DNA of 64,000 nucleotides, from positions 41,702 through 105,701 of the forward strand of contig CACXMR010000009.1 of NCBI GenBank assembly GCA_902768825.1, written 5' to 3'. Made by a program: the position numbers and the translations under genes. How positions within the stretch are numbered: position 1 is the first letter of the stretch; every line of letters starts with the position of its first letter. This stretch comes from an uncultured Ruminococcus sp. GTDB lineage: Bacteria; Bacillota; Clostridia; Oscillospirales; Acutalibacteraceae. The notes beneath the pieces were generated by a model that saw only the letters and a list, made by a program, of their open reading frames with translations, was not told where the DNA came from and made no database searches. Below, in pieces: positions 24,629 through 33,803 of this stretch.

Positions 24629-25231
24629 ATGCCCGATACGGTCAGCAAAACAGACAATTTTCTGAAGGCTATAGAAAAATATGCAGAAGAACAGCGTGGT
24701 AAGCTCAGGTCCGAAGCCGAGGAGTTTCAGGAGAGAGAGCTGAACACAGCGGAGGAGGAGGGTCTCAAGGAGGCCTATGACCTGGTACAGAAGGAAATGG
24801 CCGATATCAATGCGGAAATTTCCGGACAGATATCAAAGGCCGAATCCGACTTCCGCAAAAGGATATTTGAAAGACGCAGGGAAATCGAGGACGAGGTCTT
24901 TGATAAGGCCAAGCAGAGGCTCATAGAGTTCACAAAAACAGATAAGTATGCCTCTCTTCTGCTGGACAGTGCAAAGGAGATCAGCAGTGTGCTGAAATCA
25001 GAGGACATCGTGCTCTATGTCAGAGAATGTGATCTCAGATTTGAAAAGAGGCTGAAGGAGCTATTCCCTTCAGGCTGCGAGATCGCTGCATCTGACGACA
25101 TCATGATCGGCGGTATCACGGGAGTGAGCCGGAGCATGGGACTGATAGCTGACGAAACACTGGACACTAAGCTGTCCTATCAGCGTGATTGGTTCCACGA
25201 GCATTCGGGTCTGACCGTTGTTGAAAAATGA
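24629..25231 (+). CDS. V/A-type ATPase subunit E (peripheral stalk)
   Basis: Partner of subunit H in the peripheral stalk. The 200 residues consist of a long N-terminal coiled coil (about 5-110, EEQRGKLRSEAEEFQERE) and a C-terminal globular domain (about 115-195) that packs on the catalytic head. DDIMIGGITGVSRSMGLIAD is the recognisable E-subunit segment. Spacing to the catalytic subunit A gene is 133 bases, the largest gap in the operon, with no clear terminator in it. Confidence 0.9.
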   Translation: MPDTVSKTDNFLKAIEKYAEEQRGKLRSEAEEFQERELNTAEEEGLKEAYDLVQKEMADINAEISGQISKAESDFRKRIFERRREIEDEVFDKAKQRLIEFTKTDKYASLLLDSAKEISSVLKSEDIVLYVRECDLRFEKRLKELFPSGCEIAASDDIMIGGITGVSRSMGLIADETLDTKLSYQRDWFHEHSGLTVVEK

Positions 25232-25364
25232 AGGCAGCGCCTGTAAGCTGCATTGAGTCGGAGCATCTGATCCACAGAGCTGCTTCGATGCTTTCCGGAG
25301 GGAAAACGCCCCGACAGGGACGAAGCTTTTCTGGTGAGGCCTTAAAAAAGGAATGATTTGATAA

Positions 25365-27119
25365 ATGGCAACCAAAGACGTTATTTATGGAATAAACGGT
25401 CCTGTTGTTACCGTCAGAAACACCCGAAGCTTTTCAATGATGGAGATGGTCTATGTCGGCGAGCAGCGTCTCGTGGGCGAGATCATCGGCATAAACGACA
25501 AATACACAACTGTTCAGGTTTATGAAGAAACAACGGGACTAAAGCCCGGAGACCCTGTTACAGGCACTGGCGCTCCCATGAATGTGCTGCTGGGTCCCGG
25601 AATAATCGATAACATATTTGACGGCATAGAACGTCCTCTGAAAGCTATCGAGGAAGCAAGCGGCTCCTTTATCTCGAGGGGTGCGGCAGTGTCTCCTCTC
25701 GATCTGGAAAAAGAGTGGGACGTTACCGTAAAGGTGAGCGTCGGCGACAGTCTCACCGGTGGAATGATCTATGCCACCTGCCCTGAAACGGCAATAATCG
25801 AGCACCGGTTTATAGTGCCTCCGGAGCTTGGTGGTACTGTTGTCAGGGTCGCAAAAAACGGAAAATATAAGCTTATGGATACGATAGTCACCATAAGGGA
25901 CAAGAGCGGCACAGACCACGAGCTTACTCTCTGCCAGAAATGGCCCATCAGAAGTGCCCGCCCCTGCAGGAGCAGACTTCCCGCCACCGTGCCGCTGATA
26001 ACGGGTCAGAGGGTCATCGACACCATGTTCCCCATCTCAAAGGGCGGAACAGCTGCCATTCCCGGAGGCTTTGGCACAGGCAAAACCATGACCCAGCACC
26101 AGCTTGCTAAATGGTGCGACGCCGATATTATCGTCTATGTAGGCTGCGGCGAGCGTGGAAACGAAATGAGCCAGGTGCTTGATGAATTTTCGGAGCTTGT
26201 TGACCCGAAATCAGGCAGACCCATGACAGACAGGACAGTGCTCATCGCCAATACCTCTAATATGCCTGTTGCCGCACGTGAAGCCTCCATCTACACAGGT
26301 CTTACTCTTGCGGAATACTACCGTGACATGGGCTATCATGTAGCTATCATGGCTGATTCCACATCGAGATGGGCGGAGGCTCTGCGTGAGATCTCTGGTC
26401 GTCTGGAGGAAATGCCCGCCGAAGAAGGCTTCCCTGCATACCTCCCCTCCCGTCTTTCCGAGTTTTATGAGAGAGCCGGCAGAGTGGATACGCTTTGCGG
26501 CACAGAGGGATCGGTCACTATCATCGGCGCCGTGTCTCCCCAGGGCTCTGACTTTTCCGAGCCTGTGACCCAGAACACAAAACGATTTACACGCTGCTTC
26601 TGGGCTCTTGACAAGTCTCTTGCCTATGCCCGTCACTATCCTGCCATCAACTGGATGAACAGCTACAGCGAGTATTTCACAGACCTTGACCCCTGGTTCC
26701 GCAAGAACCTGGGAGACGATTTCATAAAATACAGGAACAAGATCACGTCGATACTTCACGAGGAAAGCTCTCTCATGGAGATCGTCAAGCTCATAGGCTC
26801 GGACGTTCTGCCCGACGACCAGAAGCTGGTCATCGAGATAGCCAAGGCTATCCGTGTAGGCTTCCTGCAGCAAAACGCCTTTCATGCCGATGACACCTTT
26901 GTTCCCCTCGAAAAGCAGAAGCTGATGATGAAAGCAATACTCCATCTTTATTCAAGATCCCGCAAGATCATTGCGGCTGCAATACCTATCTCCCGCATAA
27001 TGGAGCTGGGACTGTTTGAGCGTCTCGCAAAAATGAAGTATGACATTCCCAACTCAAAACCGGAGCTATTCGACACCCTTATCTCAGACATTGACTCCGC
27101 CCTGGCAAGTCTTGCTTGA
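25365..27119 (+). CDS. V/A-type ATPase catalytic subunit A
   Basis: Catalytic ATP-hydrolysing/synthesising subunit, 584 residues, normal length. Seen are the Walker A GGFGTGKT at about residues 230-237 and the catalytic Glu in [14 protein letters not shown]. The [20 protein letters not shown] segment and the non-homologous region typical of A subunits before the P-loop are also present. Together with B it forms the alternating hexamer. The start ATG lies at the end of a purine-rich stretch; GGAATGATTTGATAA serves as ribosome binding region. Confidence 0.97.
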   Translation: MATKDVIYGINGPVVTVRNTRSFSMMEMVYVGEQRLVGEIIGINDKYTTVQVYEETTGLKPGDPVTGTGAPMNVLLGPGIIDNIFDGIERPLKAIEEASGSFISRGAAVSPLDLEKEWDVTVKVSVGDSLTGGMIYATCPETAIIEHRFIVPPELGGTVVRVAKNGKYKLMDTIVTIRDKSGTDHELTLCQKWPIRSARPCRSRLPATVPLITGQRVIDTMFPISKGGTAAIPGGFGTGKTMTQHQLAKWCDADIIVYVGCGERGNEMSQVLDEFSELVDPKSGRPMTDRTVLIANTSNMPVAAREASIYTGLTLAEYYRDMGYHVAIMADSTSRWAEALREISGRLEEMPAEEGFPAYLPSRLSEFYERAGRVDTLCGTEGSVTIIGAVSPQGSDFSEPVTQNTKRFTRCFWALDKSLAYARHYPAINWMNSYSEYFTDLDPWFRKNLGDDFIKYRNKITSILHEESSLMEIVKLIGSDVLPDDQKLVIEIAKAIRVGFLQQNAFHADDTFVPLEKQKLMMKAILHLYSRSRKIIAAAIPISRIMELGLFERLAKMKYDIPNSKPELFDTLISDIDSALASLA

Positions 27120-27166
27120 CGGGCGGAATGGCGAACAATTATCTATTTGTATTGGAAGTGAAATGA

Positions 27167-28612
27167 ATGATTCTTGATTATATCGGTGTCAAGGAGATAA
27201 ACGGATCTCTGATCGTGCTTGACGGCGTTGAAAACGCTTCCTTTGAGGAGATGGTGGATATCCGCCTGGAGAACGGTCTTTACCGCCATGGAAGGATAGT
27301 TCAGATAGACGGCAAAAGGATAGTCGTTCAGGTCTTTGAGGGCACTAAATCCATTTCTCTTGATAACACCCGCACACGTCTCATGGCAAGACCTATGGAG
27401 CTTGCACTTTCTCCTGAAATAATGGGGCGTGTCTTTAACGGTGCCGGCAGACCCATCGACGGTCTTGGAGAGATTTATCCCGTTAAGAGGGCAAATGTCA
27501 ACGGCATACCGATGAACCCGGTTTCTCGTGTTTATCCGAGAAACTATATTAATACAGGTATCTCCACGATAGATACCCTGATGACGCTTATCCGTGGGCA
27601 GAAGCTGCCTATATTCTCCGGATCAGGTATGAAGCACAACGAGCTTGCCGTTCAGATCGTCAGACAGGCAAAAATAGCCGATGCTGACGGCGACAACAAA
27701 TTCGGCATCGTCTTTGCGGCCATGGGCGTAAAAAACGACGTCGCTGATTACTTTAGACGGAGCTTTGACGAAAGCGGAGTCCTCTCAAGAGTTGTGATGT
27801 TCCTCAATCTTGCAAACGATCCTATCATCGAGAGGACACTGACCCCAAGATGCGCTCTCACAGCCGCAGAATATCTTGCCTTTGAATGTAATATGCACGT
27901 TCTTGTCATAATGACGGATATTACTTCCTATGCCGAGGCTCTGCGTGAGTTCTCCTCGTCAAAGGGAGAGATCCCCGGCAGAAAGGGCTTCCCCGGATAT
28001 CTTTATTCCGATCTTGCCTCACTTTATGAGCGTGCCGGAATGATAAAGGGCAGCAGCGGGTCTGTAACTCAGATACCGATACTGACCATGCCCAACGATG
28101 ATATCACCCACCCTGTGCCGGACCTGACGGGATACATTACAGAGGGTCAGATAGTACTGGACAGACAGCTCGAAGGTGCAGGCTTCTATCCTCCCGTATC
28201 GGTGCTGCCTTCACTGTCAAGACTTATGAAGGACGGTATTGGTCAGGGCTACACAAGGGCAGACCATCAGCCCCTTGCCAACCAGCTTTTTGCATCCTAT
28301 GCAAGAGTGCAGGACGCAAGATCACTGGCATCCGTCATCGGTGAAGAGGAGCTTTCCCCTGTAGATAAGAAATATATGGAGTTTGGCAAGCTGTTTGAGC
28401 AATACTTTGTAAATCAGGGCTTCCATGAGAACAGAACCGTCGAACAAAGCCTCGACCTTGGCTGGAAGCTTCTCTCCACACTTCCGAGATCAGAGCTTGA
28501 TCGTGTGGACGACGCACTGCTTGACAAATATTACATTGAGGACAAGGAAAACCTGAGCTTCCACACCTTTGCATCCGAGCATGGCGTGGGCAAGGATGAC
28601 GATGACGCTTGA
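27167..28612 (+). CDS. V/A-type ATPase regulatory subunit B
   Basis: Non-catalytic partner of subunit A in the hexamer, 481 residues. In the P-loop position it has [14 protein letters not shown] in place of a Walker A lysine motif, as expected for [37 protein letters not shown] and [22 protein letters not shown], each read in parts, are strongly conserved family segments. It lies 47 bases after A and 18 before D. Confidence 0.96.
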   Translation: MILDYIGVKEINGSLIVLDGVENASFEEMVDIRLENGLYRHGRIVQIDGKRIVVQVFEGTKSISLDNTRTRLMARPMELALSPEIMGRVFNGAGRPIDGLGEIYPVKRANVNGIPMNPVSRVYPRNYINTGISTIDTLMTLIRGQKLPIFSGSGMKHNELAVQIVRQAKIADADGDNKFGIVFAAMGVKNDVADYFRRSFDESGVLSRVVMFLNLANDPIIERTLTPRCALTAAEYLAFECNMHVLVIMTDITSYAEALREFSSSKGEIPGRKGFPGYLYSDLASLYERAGMIKGSSGSVTQIPILTMPNDDITHPVPDLTGYITEGQIVLDRQLEGAGFYPPVSVLPSLSRLMKDGIGQGYTRADHQPLANQLFASYARVQDARSLASVIGEEELSPVDKKYMEFGKLFEQYFVNQGFHENRTVEQSLDLGWKLLSTLPRSELDRVDDALLDKYYIEDKENLSFHTFASEHGVGKDDDDA

Positions 28613-28630
28613 TAGCAAGGAGTGAGAATA

Positions 28631-29260
28631 GTGGCTGTTCAGGCAGTACCCACAAAAGGAAATCTGATGACCTCAAAAAAGTCTCTGTCACTGGCCAGAA
28701 CGGGCTATGAGCTTCTCGACAAGAAGCGCAACATTCTCGTCCGTGAAATGATGACTCTGATAGACAAGGCCACAGAGATACAGACAAAGATCGACCAGAC
28801 CTTCAGCAAGGCCTATCTTGCGCTTCAGAGGGCAAACATTACCATGGGATATATCGACGCTATCGCAAAGTCAGTGCCTGAGGACGATTCCCTGAGGCTC
28901 AGCTACAGAAGTGTAATGGGCGTTGAGATACCTATTGTGACCATTGATGAAAGCCCGGTGGAAAAAACTCTTTATTACGGTCTTGGAGTCACAAACTCGG
29001 CCTTTGACGAAGCCTATGTATGTTTCAGAGAGGTAAAGCGCCTTTCCGCTCACTTGGCGGAAATCGAAAACAGCGTTTACCGTCTTGCCGACTCGATCAA
29101 AAAGACGCAGAAGAGGGCGAATGCACTCAAAAACATAATGATACCAAAATTTGAGGAGACAGTAAAGTTTATCTCCGATGCTCTCGAAGAGAAGGAGCGT
29201 GAGGAGTTCTCCCGACTCAAGGTCATCAAGGCTCAAAAAACCAAAGCCGAAGAAGAATAA
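28631..29260 (+). CDS. V/A-type ATPase central shaft subunit D
   Basis: Rotary shaft subunit. The start is read as GTG at 28631, eight bases after AAGGAG, giving MAVQAVPTKGNLM and 209 residues. Two long antiparallel helices make up most of it (LARTGYELLDKKRNILVREM near the start, KKTQKRANALKNIMIPKFEE near 160-180). The conserved PTKGNLM start and NALKNIMIPK motifs identify it. Last gene of the operon, followed three bases later by a terminator stem. Confidence 0.95.
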   Translation: MAVQAVPTKGNLMTSKKSLSLARTGYELLDKKRNILVREMMTLIDKATEIQTKIDQTFSKAYLALQRANITMGYIDAIAKSVPEDDSLRLSYRSVMGVEIPIVTIDESPVEKTLYYGLGVTNSAFDEAYVCFREVKRLSAHLAEIENSVYRLADSIKKTQKRANALKNIMIPKFEETVKFISDALEEKEREEFSRLKVIKAQKTKAEEE

Positions 29261-29262
29261 AA

Positions 29263-29305
29263 ATCAGGCATGGCAAGTGATAAGCTTACCATGCCTGATA
29301 TTTTT
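29263..29305. terminator. Bidirectional terminator after the ATPase operon
   Basis: ATCAGGCATGG and CCATGCCTGAT form a perfect 11-bp stem around a 15-base loop. T-rich tracts follow on both strands, so it can stop the ATPase operon and the convergent lipoprotein gene. Confidence 0.85.
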
Positions 29306-29438
29306 GTGTAAAAGGATCGTGCAATCAAAAAACTGCCGGATCCGGATAAGGAAAAACACATACGTTCTCACAGGGAACAAATGACCTACCGGTCACATCG
29401 TCACCTGTGACAGCAGTGTGCACTGCAATAAGCTAAAC

Positions 29439-30017
29439 TTACTCCTGCTCAGGAGCAGCTGCCTTTGTAAAGACATATGCAGGATTCTCCTGGCTTGTAA
29501 GATTTGTGCCGTCAAATGTAAACAGCTGGGTGTCACCTGTAACGAGAGTTAATACAGCGCCTTCCATTGTCCATGTGCCCTCTCTGGTCTCGCCCTCTGC
29601 ATTTGTAGCTGATGCGGTACCGTCAACAGCAAGGGTAAAGGAAGCGACTATCTCTGCTCCTGCGGTACCGTCAACAGCAAGGGTAAAGGAAGCGACTATC
29701 TCTGCTCCTGCACCTAATACATAAGTGCCTGCTACATCCTCAGCAGCATATGCGGAAGCCTGTGAAGGCTGTTCTGAAGAAGCTTCACTGCTCTCCTCGG
29801 TCTTTGACTCCTCAGTCTTTGACTCCTCAGTCTTGGACTCTTCTGTCTTGGACTCTTCTGTCTTTGACTCTTCTGTCTTTGACTCTGTTGTGCTCTGTGC
29901 GGATGTTGTGCTGCTCTCGGCCTTTTTATCGTCCTTTTTTCCGCAGCCTGCGCCAGCACAAGCTATCATGCCCACTACAAGGGCAATAGCAATCAGCTTT
30001 TTAATGTTTGATCTCAT
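29439..30017 (-). CDS. Repeat-bearing lipoprotein with GTW-type beta domain
   Basis: A 192-residue predicted lipoprotein. The signal peptide ends in lipobox CAGAGC (Cys at about 25, followed by GKKDDKK). A linker contains six tandem SKTEE units. The C-terminal domain, from AGTYVLGAGAEIV through EGTWTMEGAVLTLV to AYVFTKA, resembles the small beta-barrel domain of the four lipoproteins at 46.7-49.5 kb. It carries an exact 48-base duplication, so the 16 residues GAEIVASFTLAVDGTA occur twice in a row, which should disturb or extend a beta hairpin. No function can be given. Confidence 0.78.
   Translation of the reverse strand: MRSNIKKLIAIALVVGMIACAGAGCGKKDDKKAESSTTSAQSTTESKTEESKTEESKTEESKTEESKTEESKTEESSEASSEQPSQASAYAAEDVAGTYVLGAGAEIVASFTLAVDGTAGAEIVASFTLAVDGTASATNAEGETREGTWTMEGAVLTLVTGDTQLFTFDGTNLTSQENPAYVFTKAAAPEQE
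29613..29708. repeat. Exact 48-bp tandem duplication inside lipoprotein gene
   Basis: 29613-29660 and 29661-29708 are identical, including all third codon positions. The copy event is therefore recent or maintained by slippage or conversion. Confidence 0.95.
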
Positions 30018-30239
30018 TGTTTACGACATCCCTTCATTGTTGTTTTCATCGGCACTTTCGCCTAAGCAAAATGCCTGTGGTGATATTATAATACAATTAG
30101 CAAAATTATTCATCATAAAAGATGCCTAATTTATTGCTTGTTTTTTTATAATTAGCAGGCATATTACACAGTTATCTACTTTACAAAGCAAAATTTCGCA
30201 CTATTATCACAGTTTCTCACCTAAGTGTATCAGGTGCTG

Positions 30240-31055
30240 CTAAACTCCTGTCAAATCTTTTATATCTCCGAAGGTGTAGCCCATCTCTTCCCACTTTGTG
30301 AGCAGCTCATCAAGAATATTGCAGTTTGTCTCGGATGTACTGTGAAGCAGCACTACAGCCCCGTTGTGGATGCGGGGTATCAGCTTGTCAAAGGCTTCCT
30401 CCCGTGTAGGCTGAGCCTCGTTGTACCAGTCAACGTATGCAAGGCTCCAGAACACTGTATGATAACCCATACTCTTTGCCATCTTGAGGTTATCGGTGCT
30501 GAATTTTCCCTGAGGAGGACGATAGAGCTTCTTCATATCCTGACCCGTGGCTTCCTTGTACAATTCCTCAAGCTCCGTCAGTTCCTTACTGAAGCTCTCC
30601 TTGTCAGAAATGGACGCCATGTCGGGATGGGTCATGGTATGATTGCCAACCGTGTGACCTTCATCGACCATCCTCTTTACAAGCTCGGGAGATGAGCTGA
30701 TAAAGTTTCCCACGAGAAAGAATGTCGCCTTTACATTATGCTTTTTAAGAGTATCAAGGATCTGTGCGGTATAGCCGTTTTCATAACCCGCATCAAAGGT
30801 CAGATAAATCGTCTTTTGTGAGGTGTCCCCAAGATAAAGGGCGTCATATTTTTGCAGCTCATCATTTGAAGCATTACCCCTTGGGATCCCGTCAGAGGTG
30901 TTGAAGCTCAGACCCCAGTTATTGTCCGATGCCGCTGTTTCTACGACATTCCCTGATGTCAGACCTGCGCCGAGAAGCATCACCAGCACAAGTGCAGGGA
31001 TAAACAGCAATGCCGTGATTATTGTTTTTTTCCTGAGTATAAAATACAAATCCAC
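30240..31055 (-). CDS. pdaA: Polysaccharide deacetylase, PdaA-like
   Basis: NodB-fold deacetylase of 271 residues with one N-terminal membrane segment (about 10-29), so the enzyme domain is outside the membrane. Motifs in order are TFDAGYENGYT (catalytic Asp), HTVGNHTMTHPDM (the two zinc His), YRPPQGKFS, and VVLLHSTSETN near the end. The AGYENG variant and the overall order match PdaA, which removes acetyl groups from muramic acid before delta-lactam formation in spore cortex. That would hint at sporulation or at cell-wall modification in a non-sporulating relative. Other NodB enzymes cannot be fully excluded. Confidence 0.85.
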   Translation of the reverse strand: MDLYFILRKKTIITALLFIPALVLVMLLGAGLTSGNVVETAASDNNWGLSFNTSDGIPRGNASNDELQKYDALYLGDTSQKTIYLTFDAGYENGYTAQILDTLKKHNVKATFFLVGNFISSSPELVKRMVDEGHTVGNHTMTHPDMASISDKESFSKELTELEELYKEATGQDMKKLYRPPQGKFSTDNLKMAKSMGYHTVFWSLAYVDWYNEAQPTREEAFDKLIPRIHNGAVVLLHSTSETNCNILDELLTKWEEMGYTFGDIKDLTGV

Positions 31056-31103
31056 CGCCCCTTTTCCCTATTATATTAAAATAGATATGCGGCAGGGCTG
31101 GGT

Positions 31104-31595
31104 TTAAGACCGTCTCGGTGAATGAATGAGCAATCTTTTAAGCCTGGGACGGTATTCCTCGATTAGTTCGGCGGCACAGGAGAGCATATATTCATAGAGT
31201 GCCTCTGACTGCCCCTGGTTGTAATAGCTCTGGGTAAGGCGGTAATATACAAGCCCGGCGGTCACATCAAAGCAAAAGGAGCCCTCGGATATCATATCGT
31301 TTATCATGCACACCGCAAGGGCAATGTCAGTAGTGATATCGGCTGTGATACAGCAGCTGACAGGGGCAAGCAGGGTCACGAGCATTCTGGAGGTATCGAT
31401 GGAAAAGGTGATGGGTATGTCCTTGTCACCTGCACAGACCAGACAGGTGACGGAGTTATCGCTTTTTACATCATAGATAATATCGTTCCGGTTAAGCACA
31501 GAGCATAGTATTGAGCAGGCCTGTGATCGGGGCAAAGCAGCGGTCGGCAAGATGATCTCTCCTCTTTGTTTGTAGGTATCTTTTCCGGAAAGCAT
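31104..31595 (-). CDS. Small cytosolic protein, YbjN-like fold suspected
   Basis: A 163-residue protein without signal peptide or membrane segment. The pattern IIYDVKSDNSVTCLVCAG, ITFSIDTSRMLVTLLAPVS and GSFCFDVTAGLVYYRLTQSY resembles YbjN/type III chaperone-like domains. The tail (EEYRPRLKRLLIHSPRRS) is basic. YbjN proteins are poorly understood and thought to act as chaperone-like regulators. The match is by eye and not strong. It is followed by pdaA on the same strand after 48 bases and may share its transcript. Confidence 0.6.
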   Translation of the reverse strand: MLSGKDTYKQRGEIILPTAALPRSQACSILCSVLNRNDIIYDVKSDNSVTCLVCAGDKDIPITFSIDTSRMLVTLLAPVSCCITADITTDIALAVCMINDMISEGSFCFDVTAGLVYYRLTQSYYNQGQSEALYEYMLSCAAELIEEYRPRLKRLLIHSPRRS

Positions 31596-31785
31596 TGCCG
31601 GAAAGTAATGTACATTATATATATCACAGCGTTGATGAATAAATGAGCGAAAAATGCGCTTTGATCAGAAAAAAGACGGCGGATACTCTCTCGGAAGGAT
31701 CTGCCGGAAGAATAATACAACAAAAAAACACACTGCCATGCACTATTTTTCTAAATAATTCCCTGCCCGTTTTTCCCTGTGAAGC

Positions 31786-31814
31786 TTGATTATTGGCGGC
31801 TTTAATGTTACAAT
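31786..31814 (+). promoter_or_regulatory. Promoter of the GlfT2-like gene
   Basis: TTGATT (31786-31791), 17 bases, TACAAT (31809-31814), giving a leader of about 50 bases before the start at 31870. The rest of 31596-31785 is a divergent intergenic stretch with nothing recognised. Confidence 0.65.
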
Positions 31815-31869
31815 AAAGTGTCAGAGTTTATAAATTCATATAGCAGTATAAGATTTAGGAGTGTATGAT

Positions 31870-33696
31870 ATGAAGCTGCAAAGCCTGCTTTTTCCGCAGA
31901 CGGGTATCTGTACTGAAGAGGAAATGTACTTTCGCAGAGAGGGTGAAGGCGAGATCGACTTCACCTGGGAAAAGAAAGCCACCGATATGCACCGAAATTC
32001 AACGCTGACCTTCGATACCTATTTCAACGGCTGCTCCGCTGAAAAATGGTTCAAATACACAAAGGTTAAAAGGATAAGCATTTCTCTGCGCGTCAGAGGC
32101 TTTTTCAGGATCATTCTTATGCGCAAGGAGAAAAATCTTGACAGCATTACCACAAAATATCTCCTTGAACAGAGCTTTGGCCGGGAGGATGAAGAAGGAG
32201 TCTATACATTCCCCTTTGAAAGCGAATCCAACAACGGTGTTTTTTGCTTCCAGGTCACCTGTCTGAGTGAGACCGGCACCCTGCTGGACGGCTGGTATGA
32301 GGGTGAGGTGGCTCCGGAAGACGTAAGACCCGTGAAGCTTGCTCTTGATATCTGCACCTTTAAACGTGAGGTATTTGTCATCAAAAACGTAAAGGAGCTT
32401 TATGAGTGCTTCCTCAATAATCCTGAGTCCGGCATGAAGGACAGTATTGAGATTTTCATTTCTGATAACGCCAAGACCCTTGACCCTAAGGAAGTGCTGC
32501 TCTGTGACAAGGTGCACGTTTTCCCGAATAAGAACACCGGAGGAGCCGGAGGCTTTACAAGAGGCATGATCGAGATAATGAAGTGCCGTGAGCAGCGGAA
32601 AATCACTCATGTGCTGGTAATGGACGATGACATAATAATCAATCCCGATTCAATATACAGGACCTTTGTGATACTCTCACTTCTCAAGGATGAATATAAG
32701 GATGCCTTTGTTGGAGGCGCTATGCTCAGGCTGGACACCCAGAACATACAGACAGAGAACGGCGCAAGATGGAACAAGGGATATCTGATATCACACAAAT
32801 CAGGTCTTGACCTGAGCGAGGTAGAGGCCTGCCTTTATAATGAGTTTGAAGAAAAAACAGAATACAACGCCTGGTGGTACTGTGCCTTCCCTGCCGACAT
32901 CGTCACCGAAAAGAACCTTCCCCTGCCTATCTTCATCAGAGGCGATGACGTGGAGTATGGCCTGAGAAATCTGAAAAACCTTATTCTCATGAACGGTATC
33001 TGCGTATGGCACGAGCCCTTTGAAAATAAGTATTCCTCATCCATGTATTATTACATTTTCAGGAACAGGCTGATCGACAACTCTGTGCATGACCTTAAAT
33101 ACAAAAGGAAAATGTTCATAAATGATCTGGCAAAGCAGGTCAAGCGTGAGCTGGTATTCTACAGATATAAGAACGCCGAGCTGCTTCTGGACGGAGCAGA
33201 GGATTTCTTTAAGGGTATCGACTGGCTCATGGCTCAGGACGGCGAGGAGCTGCACAAAAGCGTCATAAGCAGAGGCTATAAGCTGCAGGATATAAACGAC
33301 ATTTCAATGCCCTTTAGCTATCCGGAATATGAGCGTGCCTGCAAGACTCCGGAGCCTAACTGGATCACAAGAAAATGGAGAAAGCTCACCGCTAACGGCT
33401 TGGTGCTTCCCTGTCAGAAGAGACCTGAAAACGAAATGCCTGTTATCGCCCCCACCTTTACTGCAAGACCTGTAAACTTCTACCGTGCTCATAGGGTGCT
33501 GCATTACGATTTTTCAAGCAGACGTGCATTCGTCACCGAAAAAAGCTCAAAGGACACACTGCGTCTGATGATGAGACTGTGGAAGCTTGACATGAAATCC
33601 AGAACAAAATACCGCAAGACCGTCAGGGCCTTCTTTAATCGGGGACACGAGCTTATGGAGCTTGAGTTCTGGAAGAATTATCTTGATCTGAAATAA
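31870..33696 (+). CDS. GlfT2-like galactofuranosyltransferase 1
   Basis: Family 2 glycosyltransferase of 608 residues; the ATG at 31870 follows AGGAG by eight bases. The N-terminal beta domain (about 1-150) precedes a GT-A fold. LDICTFKREVFVIKN opens the nucleotide-sugar site, VMDDDIIINPDS carries the metal-binding Asp triad (near residue 255), and FIRGDDVEYGLRN the catalytic acidic pair. WHEPFENKYSS supplies the histidine, the same set used by GlfT2 of mycobacteria. It probably polymerises galactofuranose from UDP-Galf at the inner membrane face; UDP-Galf would come from the mutase at 44404. A paralogue lies at 42568. No membrane segment is evident. Confidence 0.85.
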   Translation: MKLQSLLFPQTGICTEEEMYFRREGEGEIDFTWEKKATDMHRNSTLTFDTYFNGCSAEKWFKYTKVKRISISLRVRGFFRIILMRKEKNLDSITTKYLLEQSFGREDEEGVYTFPFESESNNGVFCFQVTCLSETGTLLDGWYEGEVAPEDVRPVKLALDICTFKREVFVIKNVKELYECFLNNPESGMKDSIEIFISDNAKTLDPKEVLLCDKVHVFPNKNTGGAGGFTRGMIEIMKCREQRKITHVLVMDDDIIINPDSIYRTFVILSLLKDEYKDAFVGGAMLRLDTQNIQTENGARWNKGYLISHKSGLDLSEVEACLYNEFEEKTEYNAWWYCAFPADIVTEKNLPLPIFIRGDDVEYGLRNLKNLILMNGICVWHEPFENKYSSSMYYYIFRNRLIDNSVHDLKYKRKMFINDLAKQVKRELVFYRYKNAELLLDGAEDFFKGIDWLMAQDGEELHKSVISRGYKLQDINDISMPFSYPEYERACKTPEPNWITRKWRKLTANGLVLPCQKRPENEMPVIAPTFTARPVNFYRAHRVLHYDFSSRRAFVTEKSSKDTLRLMMRLWKLDMKSRTKYRKTVRAFFNRGHELMELEFWKNYLDLK

Positions 33697-33803
33697 ACCC
33701 AAGGATCGCACCGGAAAACGGTGCTCCGGATGCGGCTGAATAGAACATGCGGGAACCCACTGTCATCCCCGTATTGCAAATAAAGAATAAAGGAGTTGTA
33801 TCT

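Noticed and set aside
29725-30129. Plus-strand frame of 134 residues across a Ser-rich repeat
   Set aside because: Antisense shadow of the SKTEE repeat lipoprotein, which has a lipobox and a folded domain on the minus strand.
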